Assembly (NCBI RefSeq): GCF_010682065.1
Contig: NZ_JAAGWG010000032.1
Span: forward strand, 1-41,299
DNA from: Blastococcus saxobsidens
GTDB taxonomy: Bacteria; Actinomycetota; Actinomycetes; Mycobacteriales; Geodermatophilaceae
Direction of reading: 5' to 3'
Length of the DNA: 41,299 nt
Made by a program: the position numbers and the translations under genes. This document shows, piece after piece, positions 22,353 through 30,322 of the stretch. Each line of letters starts with the position of its first letter. The first letter of the stretch is position 1. Below the pieces are notes generated by a model. It worked only from the letters and a program-made list of their open reading frames with translations, had not been told where the DNA came from and searched no databases.

Positions 22353-22610
22353 ATGAACAGGATCACCCGTGGCGTGCTGGGCGCCTCCTTCTCCGGCCTG
22401 CTGGTCTTCGGCGTCGCCGCCTGCGGCGACGAGGAGGGCGAGGTCGAGGTCACCGAGACCGAGCAGGTCACCGAGACCGAGGAGTCGGAGACCGAGGTCA
22501 CCGAGACCCTCGAGCCCACCGAGACCGAGACGGAGACCGAGGAAGAGGTCGTCGAGACCGAGACCGAGGTCAGCACGGAGACCGAGACCGAGTTCAGCAC
22601 CGAGAACTGA
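22353..22610 (+). CDS. Small Thr/Glu-rich lipoprotein
   Basis: An 85-residue precursor. Residues 1-24 form a lipoprotein signal peptide ending in the lipobox VAAC. The mature part of about 61 residues is almost only Glu, Thr and Val: 17 Thr, mostly in Thr-Glu or Val-Thr-Glu-Thr-Glu units, with no predicted globular domain and a strong negative charge. AGGAA lies seven bases before the ATG at 22353; an earlier in-frame start at 22275 lacks the signal-peptide layout. The next gene, a PMT-type protein O-mannosyltransferase, begins 4 nt after the stop codon, so the Thr side chains may be its targets; this is inference. Frame and signal peptide make a real gene likely despite the repetitive DNA. 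Confidence 0.8.
   Translation: MNRITRGVLGASFSGLLVFGVAACGDEEGEVEVTETEQVTETEESETEVTETLEPTETETETEEEVVETETEVSTETETEFSTEN
22448..22604 (+). repeat. Imperfect hexanucleotide (ACCGAG-type) tandem repeat within the lipoprotein gene
   Basis: The mature part of the lipoprotein gene is built from near-identical ACCGAG/GTCACC hexamers encoding Thr-Glu and Val-Thr dipeptides. Because units are 6 bp, gain or loss by replication slippage would keep the reading frame and vary only the length of the acidic, Thr-rich tail. Confidence 0.7.
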
Positions 22611-22614
22611 CCCT

Positions 22615-24039
22615 GTGATCGCTGCCGCGGAGCAGCCGGCACAGGGAGCAGCGGGCGGCGCCTCCGGGCGTCGCCCGCTCCTCTCGTGGGGGGTCCCCCT
22701 CGCGCTGCTGTGCCTGGCGGCCGTCGTGCGACTCTGGGACCTCGGCGATCCCGACCGGCTGTTCTTCGACGAGAAGTACTACGCCGTCGACGCGCAGGAC
22801 TACGTCACCCGCGGCGTCGAGGAGAACAAGCCGGCCCATCCCCCACTGGGCAAGTGGGTGATCGCGCTGGGCATCCAGCTCTTCGGCAACACCCCCTTCG
22901 GCTGGCGGATCGGCGTCGCCGTCGTCGGCTCGCTGACGGTGCTCCTGGTCCACCTCTGCGGGCTGCGGCTGTTCCGGCGGACCGCCCCCGCCGCGCTGGC
23001 CGCGACGCTGGTCGCCCTCGACGGGCTGTCGGTCACCACCAGCCGCATGGCGATGCTGGACGCGACCCTGGCGCTGTGCGTGGTGCTGGCCTTCTGGCTG
23101 GTGCTGCTGGACCGGGACGCCCGCCGGGCCGGCCGGGACGCCGACGAACCGCTCGGACCCTCGGCGGTCGGCTCGCGGTACCGCTGGCTGGCCGGCCTGG
23201 CACTCGGCCTGGCGGTGTCCACCAAGTGGGCGGGCCTGCTCGCCGTCGCGGCCGTGGGCCTGCTCGTGCTCGGCACCGAGCTCGCCGGTCGCGGCGAGGG
23301 CGCGCGGCGCACGCTGACCCGCGGGCTGGCCGTCGCCGGCGGCGCCGTCCTCAGCCTGCTCGTCGTCCCCGCGGCCGTGTACCTCGCCAGCTTCGCCGGC
23401 TGGTTCGCCTCCTACGAGGACAGCTACGCCGGCGCCCGCGCCTGCGGGCCCGGAGCCTGCTCGGCGAGCCCCGCCGAGCGGCTGGACACCTGGGGGGCGA
23501 GCCAGCTCGACCTGGTGCGCATGCACCGGGAGCTGGAGGCGACGCACCCCTACCGGTCCGACCCGCTCGGCTGGATCTGGATGGAGCGGCCGGTCCTCGT
23601 CTACGCCGAGAGCTGCACCGCCGAGCAGCAGGCGGCCGGTGAGTGCGAGGTCCCGCGGGGGACCGTCGCCCGCATCACGCTGGTCGGCAACCCCGCGCTC
23701 TGGTGGCCGGCCCTGCTGGCCTACCCCGTCCTGCTGTGGCGGGCGCTGGTCCGTCGCGACGGCGTCGCGGCGTCGATCGCCGTCCCGCTCCTGCTGCTGT
23801 GGCTGCCCTGGCTGGCCGCGGGCAAGCCCGGCTACTTCTTCTACCTGGTCCCGGCCGTGCCCTTCATCGCCCTCGCCCTGGTGCGGGCGGTCCAGCTGAC
23901 CCCCCGACCCCGGCTGGTCGGCGGGGTGCTGCTGGGCCTCAACGTCGCCGCCTTCGCCTTCTTCGCGCCCATCTGGCTGGGCATCCCCCTGGACCGTGAT
24001 CTGCTCGACCTCAGGTACTGGCTGCCCTCCTGGCGGTGA
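22615..24039 (+). CDS. PMT-type protein O-mannosyltransferase (GT39)
   Basis: A 474-residue multi-pass membrane enzyme of the dolichyl-phosphate-mannose:protein mannosyltransferase family, which moves mannose from a polyprenyl-phosphate carrier to Ser/Thr of exported proteins. The catalytic Asp-Glu is visible in the first outer loop (LFFDEKYYAVDAQDYV, Asp52-Glu53), followed by HPPLGKWVIALGIQLFG with the conserved His-Pro-Pro-Leu-Gly-Lys. A large extracytoplasmic loop (about 255-355) and the C-terminal GYFFYLVPAVPF match actinobacterial homologues such as Rv1002c. GTG at 22615, 4 nt after the lipoprotein stop, is the likely start with translational coupling, as no separate ribosome binding site is seen. 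Confidence 0.9.
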   Translation: MIAAAEQPAQGAAGGASGRRPLLSWGVPLALLCLAAVVRLWDLGDPDRLFFDEKYYAVDAQDYVTRGVEENKPAHPPLGKWVIALGIQLFGNTPFGWRIGVAVVGSLTVLLVHLCGLRLFRRTAPAALAATLVALDGLSVTTSRMAMLDATLALCVVLAFWLVLLDRDARRAGRDADEPLGPSAVGSRYRWLAGLALGLAVSTKWAGLLAVAAVGLLVLGTELAGRGEGARRTLTRGLAVAGGAVLSLLVVPAAVYLASFAGWFASYEDSYAGARACGPGACSASPAERLDTWGASQLDLVRMHRELEATHPYRSDPLGWIWMERPVLVYAESCTAEQQAAGECEVPRGTVARITLVGNPALWWPALLAYPVLLWRALVRRDGVAASIAVPLLLLWLPWLAAGKPGYFFYLVPAVPFIALALVRAVQLTPRPRLVGGVLLGLNVAAFAFFAPIWLGIPLDRDLLDLRYWLPSWR

Positions 24040-24117
24040 GGGCCGGGCTAGCGTGCCCTCGGAGCCGGCCCGGGGCGACGCCGGAGCGGGACGGACCGGC
24101 GGCGGGCGGAGGACGCG

Positions 24118-24729
24118 GTGGACCGGCTGAGGACGGCGGTGCGCGAGCAGCTCGCCCCGGTGGCCGTGCTCGGCGTCGGCAGCGCGGGTCTCCTGGCGCT
24201 CGGGATCGCCGCCGGCCGGGACAACTGGGCGGTCTACCTGCTGGTCGTGGTCGCCGGCGCCGCCGCGGTCGCCCGCGTGCACCTGCGGGTGGGACTGAGC
24301 ACCCCCACGATCTGGGGCCTGGTGGCGTTCGCGCTCGGGCACCTGGCCGGCGGGATGGTGCCGGTGGGCGACGGGATCCTCTACCAGCAGTGGCTGGTCG
24401 ACGGCGTCCTCCGCTACGACAACATCCAGCACGCCGTCGGCTTCGGCTTCGTGGGCCGCGCCGGGTGGGAGGTCCTGCAGCACCGCCTGGCGCCGGCCGG
24501 GGACGACCGCCCCCGCGTCGCCCTGTGGATCGTCGTCCTGGCCGCCGCCGCCGCGGGTGCGGTGAACGAGATCGCCGAGTACCTGCTGACCCTCGTCCTG
24601 CCCGAGCACCAGGTCGGCGGCTACGACAACACCGCCCGCGACCTGATCGCCAACCTCCTCGGCGGGCTGGCCGTGGGCTGGTGGACCGCCCGTCGGATCC
24701 GGGCCGCCACGAGGGCCCCGACCCGGTGA
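24118..24729 (+). CDS. Membrane protein, YjdF/DUF2238-like
   Basis: A 203-residue protein with about six membrane segments. Conserved polar motifs inside the membrane part are RYDNIQHAVGFGF (about 99-111), AVNEIAEY (about 143-150) and DNTARDLIANLLGG (about 172-185); the arrangement of Asp-Asn/His, Glu-x-x-Glu and Asp-x-x-x-Asn resembles YjdF/DUF2238 proteins, whose function is unknown. GGAGG before the GTG at 24118 supports the start. A TAGCGT at 24049-24054 could be its -10 element. The assignment to DUF2238 is by resemblance only. Confidence 0.8.
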   Translation: MDRLRTAVREQLAPVAVLGVGSAGLLALGIAAGRDNWAVYLLVVVAGAAAVARVHLRVGLSTPTIWGLVAFALGHLAGGMVPVGDGILYQQWLVDGVLRYDNIQHAVGFGFVGRAGWEVLQHRLAPAGDDRPRVALWIVVLAAAAAGAVNEIAEYLLTLVLPEHQVGGYDNTARDLIANLLGGLAVGWWTARRIRAATRAPTR

Positions 24730-24742
24730 GCGGAGGCACCGT

Positions 24743-26488
24743 TTGTCGATCACGGCGGCCGGGGAGACGCTGCGGGTGCCTTCCCCCTCCGAGCGGGACA
24801 ACCCCGCCGGCGCCTCCGCATCCGTCCGCACCCGCCGCATCCGCGAGTTCGCCCGCGACGTCCTCGGCCACGACGGGTTCCGCCCCGGGCAGGAGCGTGC
24901 GATGCAGGCCGTGGTCGGTGGGCGCGACACCCTCGCCGTCCTCCCCTCGGGTGCCGGCAAGACCGCGATCTACCAGGTCGCGGGCCACCTGCTGGACGGT
25001 CCGGTCGTGGTGGTGTCCCCGCTCATCGCCCTGCAGCGGGACCAGGTCGAGCGCCTGACCGAGCTCGCCGACCGGGCCGGCGGGGCCGCCCAGCTGAACT
25101 CCACCCTGTCGGCAGCCGACCGGCGCCTGGCCCTCGACGCACTGCGGGACGGAACGGTCCGCTTCCTCTTCCTCGCGCCCGAGCAGCTGAGCAAGCCCGA
25201 CGTGGTCGACGAGATCGCCGAGGCCAAGCCCGCCTTGTTCGTCGTCGACGAGGCGCACTGCGTCTCCGCGTGGGGCCACGACTTCCGCCCGGACTACCTG
25301 CGCCTGGGCAGCGTCGTCGAGCACCTCGGCCACCCGGTCGTGCTGGCCCTCACCGCCACCGCCGCCCCGCCGGTGCGGGCCGAGATCGTCGAGCAGCTGG
25401 GGATGCGGGACGCGGAGGTCGTCGTGGCCGGGTTCGACCGGCCCGAGATCCGGCTGGAGGTCGACCACCACGCCGACGCGCACGGCAAGGAGCAGGGCGT
25501 GCTCGACCGGGTGCTGGCCGAGATCGGCGACGGCCGAGGCCCGGGGATCGTCTACAGCGCCACCCGCCGCGGCACCGAGGAGGTCGCCGCCCGCCTCGCC
25601 GACCGCGGGCTCCGGGCCCGGCACTACCACGCGGGCCTGAACAAGGCCGCCCGGGAGGACACCCAGCGGGCCTGGATGACCGACGAGCTCGACGTCGTCG
25701 TCGCCACCACCGCGTTCGGCATGGGCATCGACAAGCCCGGCACCCGCTTCGTGGTGCACGCCGAGCCCGCCGACTCCGTGGACAGCTACTACCAGGAGAT
25801 CGGCCGCGCCGGCCGGGACGGAGAGCCCGCCCTCGCCGTCCTGGTCTACCGGCAGGAGGACCTCGGCCTGCGCCGCTTCTTCGCCGCCGGGACGCCCGCG
25901 GAGGAGGAGCTGCAGCAGGTGGCCGGCCTGGTGAACGCCGCGGCGGCGGCCGGCATCGAGGACGGCGTGGCCGTCAAGGAGCTCCGCGAGGAGACCGGCC
26001 GGGCCGCCAGCCCGCTCGCCCGCGACCTCAACCTGCTGGAGCAGGTCTCGGCCGTCGTCCTCGACGAGGAGGGCGCCGCCTTCCCGGCCGACGGCGCACC
26101 GTCGCCCGCCGAGGCGGCGGAACGGGCCCGGCAGCTGGCTGAGCACCACGAGAAGGTGGACCAGAGCCGGGTGGAGATGATGCGCGGCTACGCCGAGACC
26201 ACCGAGTGCCGACGCCAGTTCCTGCTCGGCTACTTCGGCGAGCAGCTCGACGAGCCGTGCGGCAACTGCGACAACTGCTCCGCCGGCACGGCCCAGGAGC
26301 ACCCGGGGGCCGGGGACCACGACAGGCCGTTCCTGGTGGAGACCCCGGTCGAGCACACCGAGTGGGGCCGCGGCGTGGTCATGCGCGTCGAGGACGACCG
26401 GATCACCGTCCTGTTCGACGACGTCGGCTACAAGACGCTCGCGCTGGCCGCCGTCCTGGAGCACGACCTGCTCCGCACGCGCGGCTGA
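24743..26488 (+). CDS. recQ: RecQ family ATP-dependent DNA helicase
   Basis: A 581-residue SF2 helicase unwinding DNA 3' to 5' in repair and recombination. Visible motifs: upstream Gln motif FRPGQERAMQAV, Walker A LPSGAGKTAIYQ, RecQ DExH box VVDEAHCVSAWGHDFRPDY, motif III ALTATAAPPV, motif V ATTAFGMGIDKP and motif VI YYQEIGRAGRDG. The zinc-binding cysteines follow (ECRRQFLLGYFGEQL, then CGNCDNC). No HRDC domain is evident; the last 50 residues (VEHTEWGRGVVMRVEDD, then VLFDDVGYKTLAL) look like the Tudor-like tail of UvrD/PcrA. The TTG at 24743 has GGAGG seven bases upstream. E. coli RecQ is 609 residues. Confidence 0.93.
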   Translation: MSITAAGETLRVPSPSERDNPAGASASVRTRRIREFARDVLGHDGFRPGQERAMQAVVGGRDTLAVLPSGAGKTAIYQVAGHLLDGPVVVVSPLIALQRDQVERLTELADRAGGAAQLNSTLSAADRRLALDALRDGTVRFLFLAPEQLSKPDVVDEIAEAKPALFVVDEAHCVSAWGHDFRPDYLRLGSVVEHLGHPVVLALTATAAPPVRAEIVEQLGMRDAEVVVAGFDRPEIRLEVDHHADAHGKEQGVLDRVLAEIGDGRGPGIVYSATRRGTEEVAARLADRGLRARHYHAGLNKAAREDTQRAWMTDELDVVVATTAFGMGIDKPGTRFVVHAEPADSVDSYYQEIGRAGRDGEPALAVLVYRQEDLGLRRFFAAGTPAEEELQQVAGLVNAAAAAGIEDGVAVKELREETGRAASPLARDLNLLEQVSAVVLDEEGAAFPADGAPSPAEAAERARQLAEHHEKVDQSRVEMMRGYAETTECRRQFLLGYFGEQLDEPCGNCDNCSAGTAQEHPGAGDHDRPFLVETPVEHTEWGRGVVMRVEDDRITVLFDDVGYKTLALAAVLEHDLLRTRG

Positions 26489-26510
26489 GCCGCCGCCGGG
26501 GGAGAACGCT

Positions 26511-26533
26511 CGGGCTGCGGGTTCCGCGGCCCG
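26511..26533 (+). terminator. Hairpin terminator after recQ
   Basis: CGGGC-T-GCGG, loop GTT, CCGC-G-GCCCG gives a 10-bp stem with one G-T wobble pair. It lies 23 bp after the recQ stop codon and before the carbamoyltransferase gene. No T-run follows. Confidence 0.55.
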
Positions 26534-26607
26534 GCTCGATGATCAACACCGATGACGGGTCGGCGCCCGGAGCAGTCGGGCAGTGACCCAGGAAAAGGAG
26601 CACGCGC

Positions 26608-28263
26608 GTGAAGGTCCTCGGCATCAACGCGATCTACCACGACCCGGCGGCGGCGCTCCTCGTCGACGGGAAGGTCGTCGCCGCGGCGGAGGAGGAGCGG
26701 TTCAGCCGTCGCAAGCACGGCAAGCGCCCCCTGCCCTGGAGCGCCTGGGAGCTTCCCGAGCTGTCGGCCGCCTGGTGCCTGGCGGAGGCCGGCATCCGGC
26801 CCGAGGACCTCGACGCCGTCGCCTACTCCTTCGACCCCGAGCTCATGGGCTCGCCGGAGGACTCCGGGCTGGACGACCCGGGCGACGTCATGCGCAAGAT
26901 GTACGCCGAGAAGGCGCCGGAGTTCCTGGCCCACGCGCTGCCCGGCCTGGACCCGGCGAAGGTGCGCTTCGTGAAGCACCACGTGGCGCACGCCGCCTCG
27001 GCGGGGCTGGCCGCACCCACCCAGGACAACTCCGTCCTGGTGCTCGACGGCCGCGGCGAGGCGCACAGCCACCTGGCCGGCCGCTACGTCGACGGCCGGC
27101 TGGAGGTGCTGGCAGGCCAGTCGCTGCCGCACTCCCTGGGCCTCATGTACGAGGACCTCACCGACCACCTCGGCTTCCTGCGCAGCTCCGACGAGTTCAA
27201 GGTCATGGCGATGGCCTCCTACGGCAAGCCGCGGTTCGCCGGCGCGCTCTCGGAGCTGGTCATGGCGACCGAGGACGGCGGCTTCCGCACGCCGAAGATC
27301 GACTTCTCCGAGTTCGCGCCGCGGCTGCGCAAGGGCGAGAACTGGACCTCCGACCACGCCGACCTCGCCGCCAGCGTGCAGCTGCGCACCGAGGAGGTGC
27401 TGGTCGACCTCGCCCGGTGGCTGCACGAGCGGACCGGGGACCGGACGCTGACCCTCGCCGGCGGCGTCGCGCTCAACTGCGTGGCCAACACCCGCATCCT
27501 CGCCGAGAGCCCGTTCGAGCAGGTGTGGGTGCAGCCGGCTGCCGGCGACGCCGGCACGGCCCTCGGCGCCGCCCTGCACGTGGCCCGCGAGCTGGGCGAG
27601 GAGACCCAGCCGATGCCGGGTGCCGCCCTGGGCCGCGGGTGGAGCGACGACGAGATCGAGCAGGTCCTCCGGACGGCGGCGATCGACTACGAGCGACCGG
27701 ACGACGTCGCGGAGACAGTGGCCGAGGTGCTGGCCGACAACGGCATCGTCGCCTGGTTCCAGGGCCGCAGCGAGTACGGCCCGCGCGCCCTCGGGTACCG
27801 GTCGCTCATGGCCCACCCCGGCTTCGAGGCCAACCTGGAGCGGATGAACGACGTCAAGGGCCGCGAGCAGTTCCGTCCGGTGGCTCCCATGGTGCTGCTG
27901 GAGCGGGCCCCGGAGATCTTCAGCCGCGGGCCGATCCCCTCCCCGTACATGCTCTTCGTGCACGACGTCGCCCCGGAGTGGAAGGACCGCATCCCCACCG
28001 TCACCCACGTCGACGGGACGGCGCGGATCCAGACGATCGACCCGGAGGCGTCCCCGCTGGTGCACCGGATGATCTCGGCGTTCGAGCGGCGCACCGGCAT
28101 CCCGGTGGTGGTCAACACCAGCCTGAACACGGCGGGCCGCCCGATGGTCGACGACCCGCGCGACGCCCTGGAGTGCTTCGGCTCCGCCCCGGTCGACCTG
28201 CTGGCGATCGGCCCGTTCGTCGTCCGCCGGTCGAAGGCCACCTCCCGCGCGGCCCGGGACTGA
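26608..28263 (+). CDS. NodU/CmcH-family carbamoyltransferase
   Basis: A 551-residue O-carbamoyltransferase with the two-domain layout of TobZ/NodU/CmcH: an N-terminal YrdC-independent, Kae1/ASKHA-like domain (MKVLGINAIYHDPAAALLVDGKVV, EEERFSRRKHG, VKHHVAHAASAG with metal His residues, VLVLDGRGE, GLMYEDLT, FKVMAMASYGKP, AGGVALNCVANT) and the C-terminal domain (GRSEYGPRALGYRSLMAHP, VKGREQFRPVAPMVL, VVVNTSLNTAGRPMV). It should make carbamoyl-adenylate from carbamoyl phosphate and ATP and transfer it to a hydroxyl. AAAAGGAG seven bases before GTG 26608 sets the start. Homologues usually sit in antibiotic or Nod-factor clusters; no such genes are nearby, so the acceptor is unknown. Confidence 0.93.
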   Translation: MKVLGINAIYHDPAAALLVDGKVVAAAEEERFSRRKHGKRPLPWSAWELPELSAAWCLAEAGIRPEDLDAVAYSFDPELMGSPEDSGLDDPGDVMRKMYAEKAPEFLAHALPGLDPAKVRFVKHHVAHAASAGLAAPTQDNSVLVLDGRGEAHSHLAGRYVDGRLEVLAGQSLPHSLGLMYEDLTDHLGFLRSSDEFKVMAMASYGKPRFAGALSELVMATEDGGFRTPKIDFSEFAPRLRKGENWTSDHADLAASVQLRTEEVLVDLARWLHERTGDRTLTLAGGVALNCVANTRILAESPFEQVWVQPAAGDAGTALGAALHVARELGEETQPMPGAALGRGWSDDEIEQVLRTAAIDYERPDDVAETVAEVLADNGIVAWFQGRSEYGPRALGYRSLMAHPGFEANLERMNDVKGREQFRPVAPMVLLERAPEIFSRGPIPSPYMLFVHDVAPEWKDRIPTVTHVDGTARIQTIDPEASPLVHRMISAFERRTGIPVVVNTSLNTAGRPMVDDPRDALECFGSAPVDLLAIGPFVVRRSKATSRAARD

Positions 28264-28267
28264 ACCG

Positions 28268-28307
28268 CCGGGGCCCCGGTCGCCGAACACCGGCACGAGG
28301 GCCCCGG
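28268..28307 (+). terminator. Hairpin terminator after the carbamoyltransferase gene
   Basis: CCGGGGCCC (28268-28276) pairs with GGGCCCCGG (28299-28307); an alternative inner pairing CCGGT (28276-28280)/ACCGG (28289-28293) stabilises the loop. It begins 5 bp after the stop codon. Confidence 0.7.
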
Positions 28308-28366
28308 GGCCGTCCGTCGCGCAGGTGACGGTTCGGCAACGACCGTCGCTCCAACGGGGGACGGCC

Positions 28367-28391
28367 GTTACTCCTGCTCAGGCAGGGGTAC
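28367..28391 (+). promoter_or_regulatory. Sigma-B/F-type (general stress) promoter for the DUF4383 gene
   Basis: GTTA (28367-28370), 15-bp spacer, GGGTAC (28386-28391) matches the actinobacterial general-stress sigma factor pattern GTTT-N14-16-GGGTAY except for the fourth base of the -35 element. It lies 54 bp upstream of the DUF4383 start codon. Confidence 0.65.
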
Positions 28392-28404
28392 AGGCCCGGC
28401 AGCC

Positions 28405-28425
28405 CCCCGCCAGGACCTGGCGGGG
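28405..28425 (+). other. Strong hairpin in the 5' leader of the DUF4383 gene
   Basis: CCCCGCCAGG-A-CCTGGCGGGG is a perfect 10-bp inverted repeat around one base (realistically an 8-bp stem with a 5-nt loop). It lies between the sigma-B-like promoter and the GGAGGA ribosome binding site at 28436, so it would be part of the mRNA leader. It could protect the mRNA, attenuate it, or act on read-through from upstream. Confidence 0.5.
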
Positions 28426-28445
28426 CAACCACATGGGAGGACAAG

Positions 28446-28892
28446 ATGTCTGCAACAGCCGGCAACACCGGTGCGGATCGTCAGGGCATGACGTGGCCGC
28501 AGATGCTGGCTCTCGCGTTCGGGGCCATCTACCTGCTGATCGGCATCATCGGCTTCTTCATCACCGGGTTCGACGACTTCTTCGCGCACGACACCAACGA
28601 GACGTTGCTCGGCTTCGAGATCAACGGCATGCACAACGTCGTGCACATCCTGATCGGCGCGGCCGGCCTCGCCCTGCACCGCACCCTGTCGGGCGCCCGC
28701 ACGTACGGCTGGCTGCTGGCCATCGGCTACGGCGCCGCCTTCGTCTACGGCCTCATCGCCATCGGCGAGACGTGGGACTTCCTCAGCATCAACGCCGCTG
28801 ACAACGTCCTGCACATCGTCACCGCGATCGTGGGCCTGGTCATCGCCCTCGGCCCGGTGCGCGACGCCGTGACCGGCCGCACGCGCGCCTGA
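28446..28892 (+). CDS. DUF4383 membrane protein
   Basis: A 148-residue protein with four membrane segments (about 18-42, 60-80, 86-108, 118-138). The motif [19 protein letters not shown] near residues 58-76 and a second [13 protein letters not shown] near 118-130 are typical of DUF4383, where paired Asn-x-x-His motifs face the membrane. Function unknown; the family is widespread in stress-tolerant actinobacteria. GGAGGA ahead of the ATG decides the start. The upstream sigma-B/F-type promoter suggests expression under general stress. Confidence 0.9.
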   Translation: MSATAGNTGADRQGMTWPQMLALAFGAIYLLIGIIGFFITGFDDFFAHDTNETLLGFEINGMHNVVHILIGAAGLALHRTLSGARTYGWLLAIGYGAAFVYGLIAIGETWDFLSINAADNVLHIVTAIVGLVIALGPVRDAVTGRTRA

Positions 28893-28925
28893 CGTAGCAC
28901 CCGGCCGCAGCAGCGGCCACCGGGC

Positions 28926-28969
28926 GGAGCCGGGTCCCGTCGTCCACACGGACGACGGGGCCCGGCTCC
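28926..28969. terminator. Very strong 20-bp hairpin terminator
   Basis: Two 20-base arms (28926-28945 and 28950-28969) pair along their full length with a single T-G wobble and an ACAC loop. Arms begin GGAGCCGGGTCCC and end GGGCCCGGCTCC. It ends the DUF4383 transcript and insulates the acyl-CoA dehydrogenase gene. Confidence 0.85.
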
Positions 28970-29013
28970 TGCCGCATCCGCACCCCGATGCGACGGCCGT
29001 CACGCTGCGGCGT

Positions 29014-29019
29014 TACGTT
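29014..29019 (+). promoter_or_regulatory. -10 element of a probably leaderless acyl-CoA dehydrogenase transcript
   Basis: TACGTT at 29014-29019 ends six bases before the ATG at 29026, placing transcription start at the start codon; no ribosome binding site is seen. No clear -35 box. Confidence 0.5.
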
Positions 29020-29025
29020 CCAGGC

Positions 29026-30237
29026 ATGGACTTCGCTCTCTCCGCCAAGGCCGAGGACGTCTGCGCACGCGCGTGGGACTTCATGCGCGAGCACGTGTTC
29101 CCCGCCGAGGCCGTCTACGACCAGTGGCGGGCCGAGCGGGGCCACGACAACCACGAGCACCCGCCGGTGCTGGAGGAGCTGAAGGCCGAGGCGCGCAAGC
29201 GCGGGCTGTGGAACCTCTTCCACCACGAGGTGGGCGGGCTCTCCAACCTCGAGTACGCCTCGGTCGCCGAGATCACCGGCTGGTCGCCCGTCATCGCCCC
29301 CGAGGCGATGAACGTCGGCGCGCCGGACACCGGCAACATGGAGACCCTGATGCTGTTCGGCACCCCCGAGCAGAAGGAGCGGTGGCTGAACCCGCTCCTG
29401 GAGGGCGAGATCCGCTCCGGCTTCGCCATGACCGAGCCCGACGTCGCCAGCTCCGACGCCCGCAACATCCAGACGTCGATCGTCCGCGACGGCGACGAGT
29501 ACGTGATCAACGGCCGCAAGTGGTGGATCACCGGTTCGGCCGACGAGCGCTGCCAGATCTTCATCGTCATGGGCAAGACCGACCCCGACGGCCAGCCGCA
29601 CCGGCAGCAGTCGATGGTCCTCGTGCCCCGCGACACCCCCGGCCTGGAGATCGTCCGCCACCTGCCGGTGTTCGGGTACCAGGACCAGCACGGCCACTCG
29701 GAGCTGCGCTTCACCGACGTCCGGGTTCCGGTGGGCAACATCCTCTCCAGCGAGGGTGACGGCTTCATGATCGCCCAGGCCCGGCTCGGCCCCGGCCGCA
29801 TCCACCACTGCATGCGCGCCATCGGCATGGCCGAGCGGGCGCTGGCGCTGATGGTGGAGCGCACCAAGAACCGGGTCGCCTTCGGCCGGCCGCTGGCCGA
29901 CCAGGGCACCGTGCGGGAGGCGATCGCCCTCTCCCGCATCGAGATCGACCAGGCCCGCCTCTACGTGCTCAAGACCGCGGACCTCATCGACAAGTACGGC
30001 GCCAAGGGCGCGAAGACCGAGATCTCCGCGATCAAGGTCGCCGCCCCCAAGGTGGCGCTCGACGTGATCGACCGCGCGATCCAGGTGCACGGCGGCGCCG
30101 GCGTCAGCGACGACACGGTCCTGGCGCGCTTCTACGCCAGCGCGCGCACGCTGCGCATCGTGGACGGCCCGGACGCCGTGCACATCCGCGGCGTCGCCAA
30201 GGAGGAGCTGGCCCGGGAGCGCCCCTTCACCGGCTGA
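29026..30237 (+). CDS. Acyl-CoA dehydrogenase, ACAD10/11-like
   Basis: A 403-residue FAD enzyme. Signatures: [15 protein letters not shown] near residues 138-152 (first acyl-CoA dehydrogenase motif), [53 protein letters not shown] and the C-terminal [30 protein letters not shown] (second motif and flavin contact). The [10 protein letters not shown] region and the lack of the Glu of short-chain enzymes at the usual place put it with the ACAD10/11 and FadE-like group acting on longer or modified acyl-CoAs. Stands alone between two strong terminators. Confidence 0.94.
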   Translation: MDFALSAKAEDVCARAWDFMREHVFPAEAVYDQWRAERGHDNHEHPPVLEELKAEARKRGLWNLFHHEVGGLSNLEYASVAEITGWSPVIAPEAMNVGAPDTGNMETLMLFGTPEQKERWLNPLLEGEIRSGFAMTEPDVASSDARNIQTSIVRDGDEYVINGRKWWITGSADERCQIFIVMGKTDPDGQPHRQQSMVLVPRDTPGLEIVRHLPVFGYQDQHGHSELRFTDVRVPVGNILSSEGDGFMIAQARLGPGRIHHCMRAIGMAERALALMVERTKNRVAFGRPLADQGTVREAIALSRIEIDQARLYVLKTADLIDKYGAKGAKTEISAIKVAAPKVALDVIDRAIQVHGGAGVSDDTVLARFYASARTLRIVDGPDAVHIRGVAKEELARERPFTG

Positions 30238-30259
30238 CCCCGCACCTCACGCACTCAGG

Positions 30260-30287
30260 TGGCCCGGACCGCTCGCGGTCCGGGCCA
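30260..30287. terminator. Perfect 12-bp hairpin terminator between convergent genes
   Basis: TGGCCCGGACCG-CTCG-CGGTCCGGGCCA is a perfect 12-bp stem with a 4-nt loop, between the acyl-CoA dehydrogenase gene and a small minus-strand gene. Confidence 0.85.
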
Positions 30288-30322
30288 TCGCCGTCCAGGG
30301 GCCGCCGCGACACGTCGGGGAG

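Noticed and set aside
22448..22604. Possible CRISPR or satellite array
   Set aside because: The repeat unit is 6 bp and lies in frame inside a coding sequence; there are no spacers.
22043..22642. Minus-strand frame rich in Ser-Val repeats opposite the lipoprotein
   Set aside because: It is the antisense image of the ACCGAG repeat; the plus frame has signal peptide, lipobox and ribosome binding site.
22594..24960. Long minus-strand frame (788 residues) opposite the mannosyltransferase
   Set aside because: It has the Gly/Gln/Val/His-rich composition of antisense GC-rich DNA and no domain, while the plus strand encodes a well-defined PMT enzyme.
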